A DNA stretch of 64,000 nucleotides from Gammaproteobacteria bacterium (lineage in GTDB: Bacteria; Pseudomonadota; Gammaproteobacteria; Pseudomonadales; Pseudohongiellaceae). Both the position numbers and the translations under genes were made by a program. Under the pieces are notes generated by a model, which had not been told where the DNA came from, made no database searches, and worked only from the letters and a program-made list of their open reading frames with translations. Positions 50,539 to 58,336 of this stretch are shown in pieces. The stretch's first letter is position 1, and every line of letters begins with the position of its first letter. The stretch lies in contig JAQWMX010000010.1 in NCBI GenBank assembly GCA_029246545.1, positions 1 to 64,000 on the forward strand, in the 5' to 3' direction.

Positions 50539-51849
50539 ATGGTCCCTGAATTAGAAAAAATGAACAATATCCAGTCCGAAGAGTTACAAGCGTTGATCCA
50601 ACGCATTATTAATAGCGGAGTTTTGGGTCGCTCTCGTACCTATGGTGAGATTCTGACCTATCTTGCAGATTGCGCTGTTAATGGTAATAGCCCTAAAGAA
50701 ATAGCAATTGCTATTGATGTATTGGGTCGCGATGTTGACTTTGATGTTGGTAAAGATTCCATTGTTCGTGTCCACATTTATCACTTACGTAATAAGCTTA
50801 AGACTTATTTTGATAAGTTTGGCAAACAGGAGAAATACAGGCTCGATATCCCAAAAGGTCAGTACATACTGACAGCAATCCTAGCCACTGAGATACCAAC
50901 TGACTCACTAAGTATTACTGGGAAGCCGCTTAAACGTGAAGCTGTCACTCAGTGGTTGGCAGGTATAGCAATATTTCTATTATTGCTGAATCTGGGTTTT
51001 CAGTTCACTCAGGATGAGTCAGATGCAGAAACTTACACTGTAGCTTCCAGTTCTTATATCGAGCTTGGGCCCTGGAAAGAAATGTTTGATGATGAAGCAC
51101 CAATTCTTATTTTGGTCGGCGATTATTATATTTTTGGGGAGTTAAATGATCGTGGCGATGTCATTCGTATGATTCGGGAGTTTGATGTTAATTCTCCTGA
51201 AGAGTTGGTCTTCCTACAAGAGATGGGAGTAGAAGGAACTGAGAAATACTTTGACCTCAATCTTAATTACATCCCAAGCTCAACTGCATATGCAGTGACA
51301 CAAATCACTCAAATTTTACTAAAAGGAGTTGATTCCGAGCGTATTAATATAAAAATGACCTCGGAATACACCACTGCTGACTTGGCTAATAATCACATAG
51401 TTTATTTGGGCTATCTGAGTGGTTTAAATGAGCTTTATAACCTTATGTTTGCGGGCTCTGGACTAGCAATTGGCAGCACCTATGATGAGTTAAGTAATCT
51501 AAATACCGGGGAATATTACGTTAGTAGTTCTGGTTTATCGGGAGCAGATTCATATAAAGATTATGGTATGTTGGCGACATTTCCTTCACCCAATGGCTAT
51601 CAAGTTACCATGATTGCAGGCATGCGTGATGAAAGCCTTAATAGTATTGTGCAGCAAGTTGCCAATAAGGCAGTACTTACTGAAATCAAAACAAGCCTAG
51701 ATCTAGACCAAGATTCAAGTGTGGCTGAGAGTAGCTTTGAAGCTCTTTTTGAAGTGAATGGCTTTGACAATACAAACTTTAATTCTGAACTGATTTACAC
51801 CCAAAGCCGTGATCCCGCTGCTGTTGAACGGCTTTTTGGCGGGAATTAG
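50539..51849 (+). CDS. Membrane-anchored winged-helix regulator with periplasmic domain
   Basis: 436 aa. Residues 15-112 resemble the winged-helix domains found at the start of CadC-like and similar one-component regulators (EILTYLADCAVNGNSPKEIAIAIDVLGRDVDF, then DSIVRVHIYHLRNKL and a KGQYIL end). One membrane helix lies at about 139-156. The remaining ~280 residues are predicted periplasmic; I recognise no family there, though the GDYYIFGELND and SSSGLSGADSYKD segments look folded. This layout suits a ToxR/CadC-type regulator sensing the periplasm and binding DNA directly. Next to the TonB receptor, it probably controls that gene (inference). Confidence 0.75.
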   Translation: MVPELEKMNNIQSEELQALIQRIINSGVLGRSRTYGEILTYLADCAVNGNSPKEIAIAIDVLGRDVDFDVGKDSIVRVHIYHLRNKLKTYFDKFGKQEKYRLDIPKGQYILTAILATEIPTDSLSITGKPLKREAVTQWLAGIAIFLLLLNLGFQFTQDESDAETYTVASSSYIELGPWKEMFDDEAPILILVGDYYIFGELNDRGDVIRMIREFDVNSPEELVFLQEMGVEGTEKYFDLNLNYIPSSTAYAVTQITQILLKGVDSERINIKMTSEYTTADLANNHIVYLGYLSGLNELYNLMFAGSGLAIGSTYDELSNLNTGEYYVSSSGLSGADSYKDYGMLATFPSPNGYQVTMIAGMRDESLNSIVQQVANKAVLTEIKTSLDLDQDSSVAESSFEALFEVNGFDNTNFNSELIYTQSRDPAAVERLFGGN

Positions 51850-51867
51850 AAAATTTAGAGTAACAAA

Positions 51868-51889
51868 AAAAGAGCAAAGGGCCCTCTTT
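51868..51889 (-). terminator. Weak minus-strand terminator candidate
   Basis: On the minus strand AAAGAG pairs with CTCTTT around a GGCCCTTTG loop and is followed by a T tract (51862-51870 region read in reverse). It lies beyond the stronger hairpin at 51938-51954, so it would be a backup for the rplI transcript. Confidence 0.35.
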
Positions 51890-51930
51890 CTCCTAGTTTC
51901 AATATAAGTTTCGGCATAAATTTCAGCATA

Positions 51931-51960
51931 AAAAAAAGGGAGCTTTTGGCTCCCTTTTTT
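51931..51960. terminator. Bidirectional intrinsic terminator between the regulator gene and rplI
   Basis: GGGAGC (51938-51943) pairs with GCTCCC (51949-51954) around TTTTG, with six T after and a run of A before, so it works in both directions. It separates the plus-strand receptor/regulator module from the minus-strand rpsF-rplI operon. Confidence 0.85.
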
Positions 51961-51978
51961 AGTACTGCAAAGACTCAG

Positions 51979-52539
51979 TTATTCTTCATCTTTTACTGCA
52001 GATTCTTCAGATTCACTTGGTGTATCTTCCTCGGAGACTTCTTCAACTTTACCTTCAATCTCTTCCATTGCGGCAATAGTCTCAGCAGGAGCATCTGAAC
52101 CAGTTACTTTTAAGTTAATTTCAGCGTTAATATCAGAGCCTAATGACAGGCTGATGATAAAATCACCAGTTGTACGCAAAGCGCCTTCTGGTAGCTGAAC
52201 TTCGCTTTTTTCTATTTCATGACCAGCTGCTATTAAGGCATCTGCAATATCACGTGTGCCTATAGAGCCAAAGAGTTTACCTTCTTCGCCGGCATTTGCT
52301 TCGATAGTAATTGTTACGCCATTAAGTTTTGCAGCCCGACCTTCCGCACCAGCAAGCCTCTCATTGGCGGCTTTCATTAATTCATCTTTACGCGCATCAA
52401 AATCAGCAACATTTTCTTTAGTGGCTGGGATGGCCTTAGAAAATGGAAACAAAAAGTTACGAGCATAACCAGCCTTTACATTGACCTGGTCGCCCACTTC
52501 GCCTATTTTCCCAATTTTTTCTAATAATATTACGTTCAT
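51979..52539 (-). CDS. rplI: 50S ribosomal protein L9 with acidic C-terminal tail
   Basis: Large-subunit protein at the base of the L1 stalk. 186 aa; residues 1-149 are a normal L9 ([22 protein letters not shown], then a coiled linker and the C-domain with [19 protein letters not shown]). Residues 150-186 are an added Glu/Ser-rich tail ([22 protein letters not shown]), about 37 residues beyond the usual ~149. It follows the membrane-protein gene by 26 bp. The acidic tail parallels that on S6 in the same operon. Confidence 0.95.
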   Translation of the reverse strand: MNVILLEKIGKIGEVGDQVNVKAGYARNFLFPFSKAIPATKENVADFDARKDELMKAANERLAGAEGRAAKLNGVTITIEANAGEEGKLFGSIGTRDIADALIAAGHEIEKSEVQLPEGALRTTGDFIISLSLGSDINAEINLKVTGSDAPAETIAAMEEIEGKVEEVSEEDTPSESEESAVKDEE

Positions 52540-52565
52540 CTTATCCTCACCTATTACCGGCTACT

Positions 52566-53402
52566 TTAGTTAGTACCAGTAATTCGTTTTCTAAAATTCA
52601 TTACGCTGTCTATCAAGCCCAGCAAAATCACCATCGGCGATATAAACAGTGCTAGTAAATAAGCCAAGATAAGCCAGTTAAATCCTAGCTTTCTATAGGC
52701 CACAATATAATGCATTAGGGCCAGCCCGCTTAATAAGGGCGCTATACTCATGATTACCAACCAACTGTCTAAGGGTGGTACTCCTGCAAGGGCAGCTAAA
52801 ATAAAACCTGCCAGTAAAATCGCAAATCCTGGTTCCAGCCTTAACTGATGGAACTCTGTTTTAAACCCGCCAGGATTATATAAAACAGCTTGCCACCAAC
52901 GTGCCAACACAAGACACGAAATGACAGTAACAAAGTGGTAAGCGCCATAAATTCCTAAGAATAGGCCTGCCACTTCATCAGCAGAGTATTCAACAATAAC
53001 TCCCTGGTTTTGCTGCAGGATGATTAGCTCATCCATCATTGAAACCAGTTGAGCTACATATGCTCCCTGCCAGGCCAAGCTGAGTTGTGTCAGAATTCCT
53101 AACACTGTTCCCAACATGACAACTTTTGACCAGGATTCAAAATATTTAAGAGCCTGAGCCAAAATTGTAGTACCTAACATCAGTATTGCCGGGGTGCTGT
53201 CCCCAGCTATCCAAAATAATCCTGCTGGTAACAATGACCAAAGCAGTATTATTAACCCTTCAGTTGCGCTTTTGCGTAGATTAACTAAAGCTACAACTGC
53301 TGCGCTAAGGCAATACAATATAGGAAACAAGCCGGTTAGAACCACGACTATAATGGCCTGGCGGCGGCCATGCATTGCATATCCCGCTAAGCCTCGCATC
53401 AA
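52566..53402 (-). CDS. Multi-span inner-membrane protein in the ribosomal operon
   Basis: 278 aa, about eight hydrophobic helices, no signal peptide. It sits between rpsR and rplI, 14 bp and 26 bp away, where Pseudomonas-type genomes carry a similar predicted membrane protein (DUF2232/YybS-like). Segments such as GLFWIAGDSTPAILMLG and ALAGVPPLDSWLV support the family assignment only loosely. Function is unknown; the operon position suggests a housekeeping role. Confidence 0.75.
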   Translation of the reverse strand: MMRGLAGYAMHGRRQAIIVVVLTGLFPILYCLSAAVVALVNLRKSATEGLIILLWSLLPAGLFWIAGDSTPAILMLGTTILAQALKYFESWSKVVMLGTVLGILTQLSLAWQGAYVAQLVSMMDELIILQQNQGVIVEYSADEVAGLFLGIYGAYHFVTVISCLVLARWWQAVLYNPGGFKTEFHQLRLEPGFAILLAGFILAALAGVPPLDSWLVIMSIAPLLSGLALMHYIVAYRKLGFNWLILAYLLALFISPMVILLGLIDSVMNFRKRITGTN

Positions 53403-53416
53403 TTTCCCCTAAGGCC

Positions 53417-53650
53417 TTATACTTCGTGTGAATCCGTATAAGGAATCAAAGCTAAGTAGCGTGAGCGTTTGATTGCAGTCGCTAGCTGACGTTGATAACG
53501 TGCTTTGGTTCCTGTAATTCTACTCGGTACAATTTTGCCAGTTTCACTAATATTGGCTTTTAATGTATCCAAATCTTTGTAATCTATTTCTATTACGCCT
53601 TCAGCAGTAAATTTGCAAAAGCGTCGACGTCTAAAAAATCGGGGTGCCAT
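53417..53650 (-). CDS. rpsR: 30S ribosomal protein S18
   Basis: Small-subunit protein on the platform, forming a pair with S6. 77 aa, normal length. Signature [12 protein letters not shown] near the start and [27 protein letters not shown] in the second half. It is 21 bp after rpsF. Confidence 0.97.
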   Translation of the reverse strand: MAPRFFRRRRFCKFTAEGVIEIDYKDLDTLKANISETGKIVPSRITGTKARYQRQLATAIKRSRYLALIPYTDSHEV

Positions 53651-53671
53651 AATCGTTCTCCAAATATCTGC

Positions 53672-54235
53672 TTAGCTTTTAGTTTCTTCTTCAGCTATAG
53701 GTTCGTCGGTTGAAGCTTCTTCTATCGCAGGCTCTTCAACAACTGGAGCTTCTTCAACAGCAGGCGCTTCTTCTATTGCAGGCTCTTCAACAACTGGAGC
53801 TTCTTCTACGGCAGGTGCTTCATCTTCATCTGTAGAATCTGCAGCATCAGTTGGTTTGTATTCTGCTTCTTCTTGCATACGTTGGCTGACGCGGGCTTTA
53901 CGATCACGATTTTCATTTTCAGCTTTCATGATGTCAGACATGTCTGTAACAGCTTCTTTGCGTTTAATCACAAGGTTGCGCAGTACGGCATCGTTATAGC
54001 GGAAAAGAGTAGTGATTTCGTCCAACACATCCTGACCACATTCAACATTCAAAAGCACATAGTGAGCTTTGTGAATTTTATTGATTGGATAAGCTAGTTG
54101 GCGTCGGCCCCAGTCTTCAAGGCGGTGCATTGTTCCACCAGACTCGGTGACCAAAGAGGTGTATTTTTCTATCATCCCAGCAACCTGATCAGACTGGTCG
54201 GGATGCACCATAAATACTATTTCATAGTGTCGCAT
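53672..54235 (-). CDS. rpsF: 30S ribosomal protein S6 with repeated acidic tail
   Basis: Small-subunit protein that binds S18. 187 aa; residues 1-128 are a normal S6 ([45 protein letters not shown]). From 129 a tail follows that includes two tandem 17-residue units (139-155 and 156-172), each [17 protein letters not shown]. At the DNA level these are near-identical 51 bp tandem repeats. The tail is strongly acidic and proline-rich, about 50 residues longer than usual. Repeat number may vary between strains. Confidence 0.96.
   Translation of the reverse strand: MRHYEIVFMVHPDQSDQVAGMIEKYTSLVTESGGTMHRLEDWGRRQLAYPINKIHKAHYVLLNVECGQDVLDEITTLFRYNDAVLRNLVIKRKEAVTDMSDIMKAENENRDRKARVSQRMQEEAEYKPTDAADSTDEDEAPAVEEAPVVEEPAIEEAPAVEEAPVVEEPAIEEASTDEPIAEEETKS
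53709..53820. repeat. 51 bp tandem repeat (two units) inside rpsF
   Basis: Encodes the duplicated 17-residue acidic units of S6. The units differ at only a few third-codon positions, implying a recent duplication or ongoing slippage. Confidence 0.75.
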
Positions 54236-54239
54236 TACT

Positions 54240-54284
54240 GCTCCTTACGGTTTGGTAGTCTTCTGCAAGGGCTCATTGAGGAGC
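54240..54284 (-). promoter_or_regulatory. Candidate S6:S18-binding leader of rpsF
   Basis: On the minus strand GCTCCT (54284-54279) can pair with AGGAGC (54245-54240), which contains the ribosome-binding site of rpsF; an unpaired ACCG lies just before the 3' arm. This resembles the known bacterial S6:S18 leader motif with a CCG bulge that mimics the rRNA site and allows autogenous control. Identification by eye only. Confidence 0.45.
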
Positions 54285-54476
54285 CTTTAGCTTATTTTTA
54301 AAAGCCTTAATGCTTTTAAAAGCGCTTGCGGTAAGACAAGGAGTTAAAAAAGAGAGCGGATTGTAGAGATAATAAGGGGTAGATGCAAATATATTTCACG
54401 ATGCTAGTACACTTGCAAGCTCATAACGCGGCTCGCGTATTATCACAAAGAGTTAAGACTTTTAAATTAAGTAGAA

Positions 54477-55220
54477 TTAACCAGTCCTTTGGCGAAGCGC
54501 TTCGAATAAAAACACGCCGGCAGATACTGATACATTTAAGGAGCTGGTTTCACCCTGCATAGGAATTGATAATAACTGATCACAGGTTTCACGGGTAAGT
54601 CGGCGTAATCCTGAACCCTCGGCACCAAGAACTAAAGCAAGAGCACCTTTAAGATCAGTGTGATAAATAGATTTATCTGCTTCACCGGCTGCCCCCATAA
54701 TCCATACACCACGTTTTTGCAGGCTTTGTAGAGAACGAACTAGGTTAGTGACGACAATAAATGGAATTATTTCTGCGGCACCACAAGCAACTTTTCTTAC
54801 TGTTGCATTCATTAAAACAGACTTGTCTTTAGCCACGATAACAGCATCAACACCGGCGGCTTCAGCAGAGCGTAAACAAGCACCCAAATTATGTGGGTCA
54901 GTAACGCCATCTAAGACTAATAAGAAAGGCGGGCGTTCTAGATTGTCTAAAAGTTCTTCAAGATTAATTTCGTTGAATTCACGCTTAATTTCTTTACAAA
55001 AAGCTAGAGCTCCCTGATGTGTTCCATCAGCTTTTTTATCCAGGTCTTTTTTATCCATAACCTCAACAGATATTCCCAAACTGTTGGCGCGGTCAGTGAT
55101 TTCAGAAATTCGTTCATCCAGGCGTCCGCTTTGCAAATAAATTTGCAAAATGACTTCTGGTCGATGTTTTAAGAGTGCGTTAATGGCATGAATGCCAAAG
55201 ACCCATTCGTTACTACTCAT
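54477..55220 (-). CDS. rlmB: 23S rRNA (guanosine-2'-O-)-methyltransferase RlmB
   Basis: SPOUT-class methylase for G2251 of 23S rRNA. 247 aa: N-terminal substrate-binding domain (VFGIHAINALLKHRPE), then the knot domain with LDGVTDPHNLGACLRSAEAAGVDAV, LGAEGSGLRRLTRETCD and the closing MQGETSSLNVSVSAGV. It follows rnr by 11 bp; the rnr-rlmB pair is standard. Confidence 0.96.
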   Translation of the reverse strand: MSSNEWVFGIHAINALLKHRPEVILQIYLQSGRLDERISEITDRANSLGISVEVMDKKDLDKKADGTHQGALAFCKEIKREFNEINLEELLDNLERPPFLLVLDGVTDPHNLGACLRSAEAAGVDAVIVAKDKSVLMNATVRKVACGAAEIIPFIVVTNLVRSLQSLQKRGVWIMGAAGEADKSIYHTDLKGALALVLGAEGSGLRRLTRETCDQLLSIPMQGETSSLNVSVSAGVFLFEALRQRTG

Positions 55221-55231
55221 AGTTACTTTTC

Positions 55232-57586
55232 TTATTTCTTACGTGAAGCTTTAGATAATTTTTTACGCGTTATGTCACGCAACTTTGTTGAGCGTTGTCG
55301 TTTAGAAATTATCTTGCCTTTACGCTGTGTACTTTTCTCAGCAATTAATTGCAAATCAATTTTTTTATCATCAAGATCAACTCGCGCGACAATCACTCGC
55401 ACTTTATCGCCCATTTGATACTGATAACCTGTACGCTCGCCAGTTAAAGTGTGAGCTGTGGCATCGAAATGATAATAATCATTTTGTAAAGCAGTGACAT
55501 GCACCAAACCTTCGATAAAAATATCATCCAGCTGTACAAAAATTCCAAAATTAGTGACGGTTGCCACAGTGCCGGCAAACTCTTCGCCAATATGTTGTTT
55601 TATGTAGTCGCACTTAAGCCAGTCAATTACATCATAAGTGGCTGCATCTGCCCGGCGTTCGGTTAAGGATAATTCTTGGCCGAGATTTTCCAGGTCAGCT
55701 AGTCTATAAGGATAGATATTTTGGCGTGAAATTTTAGAGTTACCACTTACGGCTAAGATATGTTGTTTATGTTTACCGCCACGAATTAAATAACGTATAG
55801 CACGATGAACTAGCAAGTCAGGATAGCGGCGAATAGGAGATGTAAAATGAGTATAGGCTTCAAAACCAAGACCGAAATGGCCTTCATTCTTTGGTTGATA
55901 AACTGCTTGCATAAGAGAGCGAATCACCATGAGTTGCAATAGCTGGCGGTCAGGTCTATTTTTTAATCGATCTAAAATAATTTGATAATCTATTGGGGTT
56001 GGGTCTAGTTTGCGAGCTAAACCGATGCCGATGCCTCGAAGAAAATCATAAAGCTTAGTGACTTTTTCTTCATTTGGTCCAGCATGCACTCGATACAGTG
56101 CTGGTAGTTTAGAATGTAGTAAAAATTCTGCACTGCATACGTTGGCGCAAAGCATACATTCTTCAATGATGCGATGAGCATCGTTTCTTTCTACCGGAAT
56201 AATTTCTTTAATTTTTTTCTTTTCAGAAAAAATTATTCGTGTTTCCACACTTTCGAAATCAAGTGCGCCGCGCTCTCTGCGAGATTTATTCAGAACCTTA
56301 TATAAAGCATAAAGATTTTTTAAATCAGGCAACAAATCATTGTGCTTATCTTGAACACGTTGTTGTAAGCGTCTGTCGGCGTCAGTTTTCCCTGGCTCCA
56401 ACATTGCAGCTACTTCGGTGTAGGTTAGTCTGGCATGAGAATGAATAATGCCTTCACAAAATTTATAAGCTGCAATATCACCTTCTCGATTGATCTCCAT
56501 TTTACAAACCATGACCAGTCGATCTTCACGCGGTCTTAAGGAACATAAACCATTGGATATTTCTTCCGGTAACATGGGTATTACATGGCCGGGAAAATAA
56601 ACTGAATTTCCGCGTTGCTGGGCTTCATTATCCAGAGTGCTATCAACATTTACGTAATGAGAAACATCAGCTATCGCCACATATAAGGTCCAGCCTTTGC
56701 CACGTTGACGTTGGCAATAAACAGCATCATCAAAATCTTTTGCATCTTCACCATCGATAGTAACGAAGGGTAATTTTCGTAGATCAATTCGTTGTTCGGC
56801 TTCTTTAGATGGGCTGCCTTGCTTATTAATGTTTTTGAGTTCAGCAGAAATTCCTCTGGGCCAAACACAGGGGATCTCATGTGCCCGTATGGCAACTTCA
56901 ATTTCCATTCCTGGTTTTGCAACATCACCCAATACTTCTACAACTGCCCCGGTACTTTTTACATGACCATGAGCAAACTTAATAATATCGACAACTACAA
57001 AGTCTCCATCTTTTGCATTCTTGTATTTCTTTGGCGGAATTAAAATTTCTTGGCTAATACGTTTATTTTGTGGAATTACCACACCAACTCCAGACTCTCG
57101 ATAATATCGTCCGACAAATTGATTGCGTTTACGCTTCAGTACTTCAACGAGCTTGCCTTCTAGTCGGCCACGTCGGTCAGTGCTAGATATACGCGCTAAC
57201 ACCTTATCGCCATCGAAAACTTTACGCATTTGGTTAGGTGACAGGAAAAGGTCTTCACCGCCTTCATCTGGGATCACAAAACCAAAGCCTTCTTTATTTC
57301 CCTGAATGACACCTTTAATTAAATCCATTTTCCGTACTAAGCCAAACGCGCCACTGCGACTTTCAATTAATTGACCATCTCGAGCCATGGCGTTAAGCCG
57401 ACGGCGAAGCGCTTCTTGTGCTTCAGCATCGAAAAGTAATAATTCTTTGCAAAGTGCCAGATGCACAATTGGTTCACCGCGTTCTTCTAAATGTTGCAGA
57501 ATAAATTTACGGCTGGGGATAGGGTTATCGTAGCGCGAAGCTTCTCGTGCAGCATGAGGGTCTTGAGTTTTTTTAGAACGTGGCAT
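55232..57586 (-). CDS. rnr: Ribonuclease R
   Basis: 3'-5' exoribonuclease degrading structured RNA. 784 aa: N-terminal helix-turn-helix domain (IPSRKFILQHLEERGEP), cold-shock domains (GFGFVIPDEGGEDLFL), the RNB catalytic domain with TIDGEDAKDFDDAVY carrying the metal aspartates, an S1 domain (GTVATVTNFGIFVQLDDIFIEGLVHV) and a Lys/Arg-rich C-terminus. All catalytic residues are present. It leads rnr-rlmB on the minus strand. Confidence 0.96.
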   Translation of the reverse strand: MPRSKKTQDPHAAREASRYDNPIPSRKFILQHLEERGEPIVHLALCKELLLFDAEAQEALRRRLNAMARDGQLIESRSGAFGLVRKMDLIKGVIQGNKEGFGFVIPDEGGEDLFLSPNQMRKVFDGDKVLARISSTDRRGRLEGKLVEVLKRKRNQFVGRYYRESGVGVVIPQNKRISQEILIPPKKYKNAKDGDFVVVDIIKFAHGHVKSTGAVVEVLGDVAKPGMEIEVAIRAHEIPCVWPRGISAELKNINKQGSPSKEAEQRIDLRKLPFVTIDGEDAKDFDDAVYCQRQRGKGWTLYVAIADVSHYVNVDSTLDNEAQQRGNSVYFPGHVIPMLPEEISNGLCSLRPREDRLVMVCKMEINREGDIAAYKFCEGIIHSHARLTYTEVAAMLEPGKTDADRRLQQRVQDKHNDLLPDLKNLYALYKVLNKSRRERGALDFESVETRIIFSEKKKIKEIIPVERNDAHRIIEECMLCANVCSAEFLLHSKLPALYRVHAGPNEEKVTKLYDFLRGIGIGLARKLDPTPIDYQIILDRLKNRPDRQLLQLMVIRSLMQAVYQPKNEGHFGLGFEAYTHFTSPIRRYPDLLVHRAIRYLIRGGKHKQHILAVSGNSKISRQNIYPYRLADLENLGQELSLTERRADAATYDVIDWLKCDYIKQHIGEEFAGTVATVTNFGIFVQLDDIFIEGLVHVTALQNDYYHFDATAHTLTGERTGYQYQMGDKVRVIVARVDLDDKKIDLQLIAEKSTQRKGKIISKRQRSTKLRDITRKKLSKASRKK

Positions 57587-57670
57587 CTTAGCCTAAAGGG
57601 GATAAATGAATGTGCTGCCAGTATAGCACTCAGGCCACTAAACAACATTGACAGAGCAGGGTGGAGCCGG

Positions 57671-57690
57671 TGTATCCCGTCAGCACTAGT
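57671..57690 (+). repeat. Palindromic element, half copy B
   Basis: TGTATCCCGTCAGCACTAGT is identical to 40728-40747 of the full palindrome; the matching arm is missing. It lies between rnr and the broken thermonuclease gene. Confidence 0.8.
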
Positions 57691-57758
57691 CCTAATGGAA
57701 GAAAACGTACTCGCGGCGGCTGGTTCTCTAACTTGAGATAATCAACCGATAATAAACA

Positions 57759-58009
57759 ATGAAGCTCTTCACCATCATCTTCACAGCCCTCATAGCTTTC
57801 CTAGCCTACTCCGAGCTAGACATCTCTCTAAAAGACACAGGCTACATAGCCAACTACGCCTTACCTTTCTTCACAGACGACACAGCTCCTAATATAGAAT
57901 CCGATACATCCCCGACTAATACAACTCCACTAGACGGTGTTACTGCACAGGTGGCGACACAATAGATGTTTTCTTAGATGGCGAAACTCAAAGAATTAGA
58001 TATATAGGC
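57759..58009 (+). pseudogene. Exported thermonuclease (SNase-like), frameshifted and truncated
   Basis: The start encodes a 68 aa product with an N-terminal hydrophobic leader (MKLFTIIFTALIAFLAYS) and a linker up to GVTAQV, then stops at 57963-57965. Shifting frame at about 57950 continues into GDTIDVFLDGETQRIRYIG (to 58009), the opening of a staphylococcal-nuclease domain, where VVDGDTI-V and RYIG-NTPE are usual. So a small deletion removed the VVD part, and repeat R2 (58010-58065) cuts the domain immediately after RYIG. The catalytic Arg/Glu residues are lost. Not functional. Confidence 0.65.
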
Positions 58010-58065
58010 TGTATGTCGTCAAAACCTTTTGGACTGAGGGCAGTCTGATTCAAGAGACAGATTAG
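58010..58065 (+). repeat. Dispersed 56 bp repeat, copy R2
   Basis: Identical over 56 bp to the complement of 86-141, and over the first 27 bp to 39015-39041. It starts exactly where the thermonuclease fragment stops matching its family. Confidence 0.85.
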
Positions 58066-58272
58066 ATCGCATAGACAGCAGCAACCCTAAATATCTTACG
58101 GCGTTTTAATTCGGTAAAGAAGGACATCCATAACCTTGATTTTCTTATTGTGGGGTGAGTTTAACCAAGAAATGAGAAAAAAGCCCTAACGTCCGCTTTG
58201 GATAATAAGCGGGCCTTAAGAAATGTTTGAAATTTGAGTTTATTGATTAGATATAGTTAACCCAGAAAAGAA

Positions 58273-58305
58273 AAACCACTCAAAGGCATAACCTTTGAGT
58301 GGTTT
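58273..58305 (-). terminator. Intrinsic terminator after the haem/propeller protein gene
   Basis: A perfect 14 bp stem (AAACCACTCAAAGG at 58273-58286 with its complement at 58292-58305) around a 5-base loop; read on the minus strand it is followed by TTTTTCTTTTC. It ends transcription of the gene at 58337-60478. Confidence 0.85.
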
Positions 58306-58336
58306 CCGATATTACTTTTGTCTTGTTCAGTCGTTC

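Noticed and set aside
53700-53830. Repeated DNA resembling a small CRISPR or minisatellite
   Set aside because: It is the in-frame repeat encoding the acidic tail of S6; units are contiguous with no spacers.
58066-58272. Possible further gene remnant after repeat R2
   Set aside because: A short open stretch (about 15 codons to a TAA near 58110) is too small to support; the rest shows no gene before the terminator at 58273.
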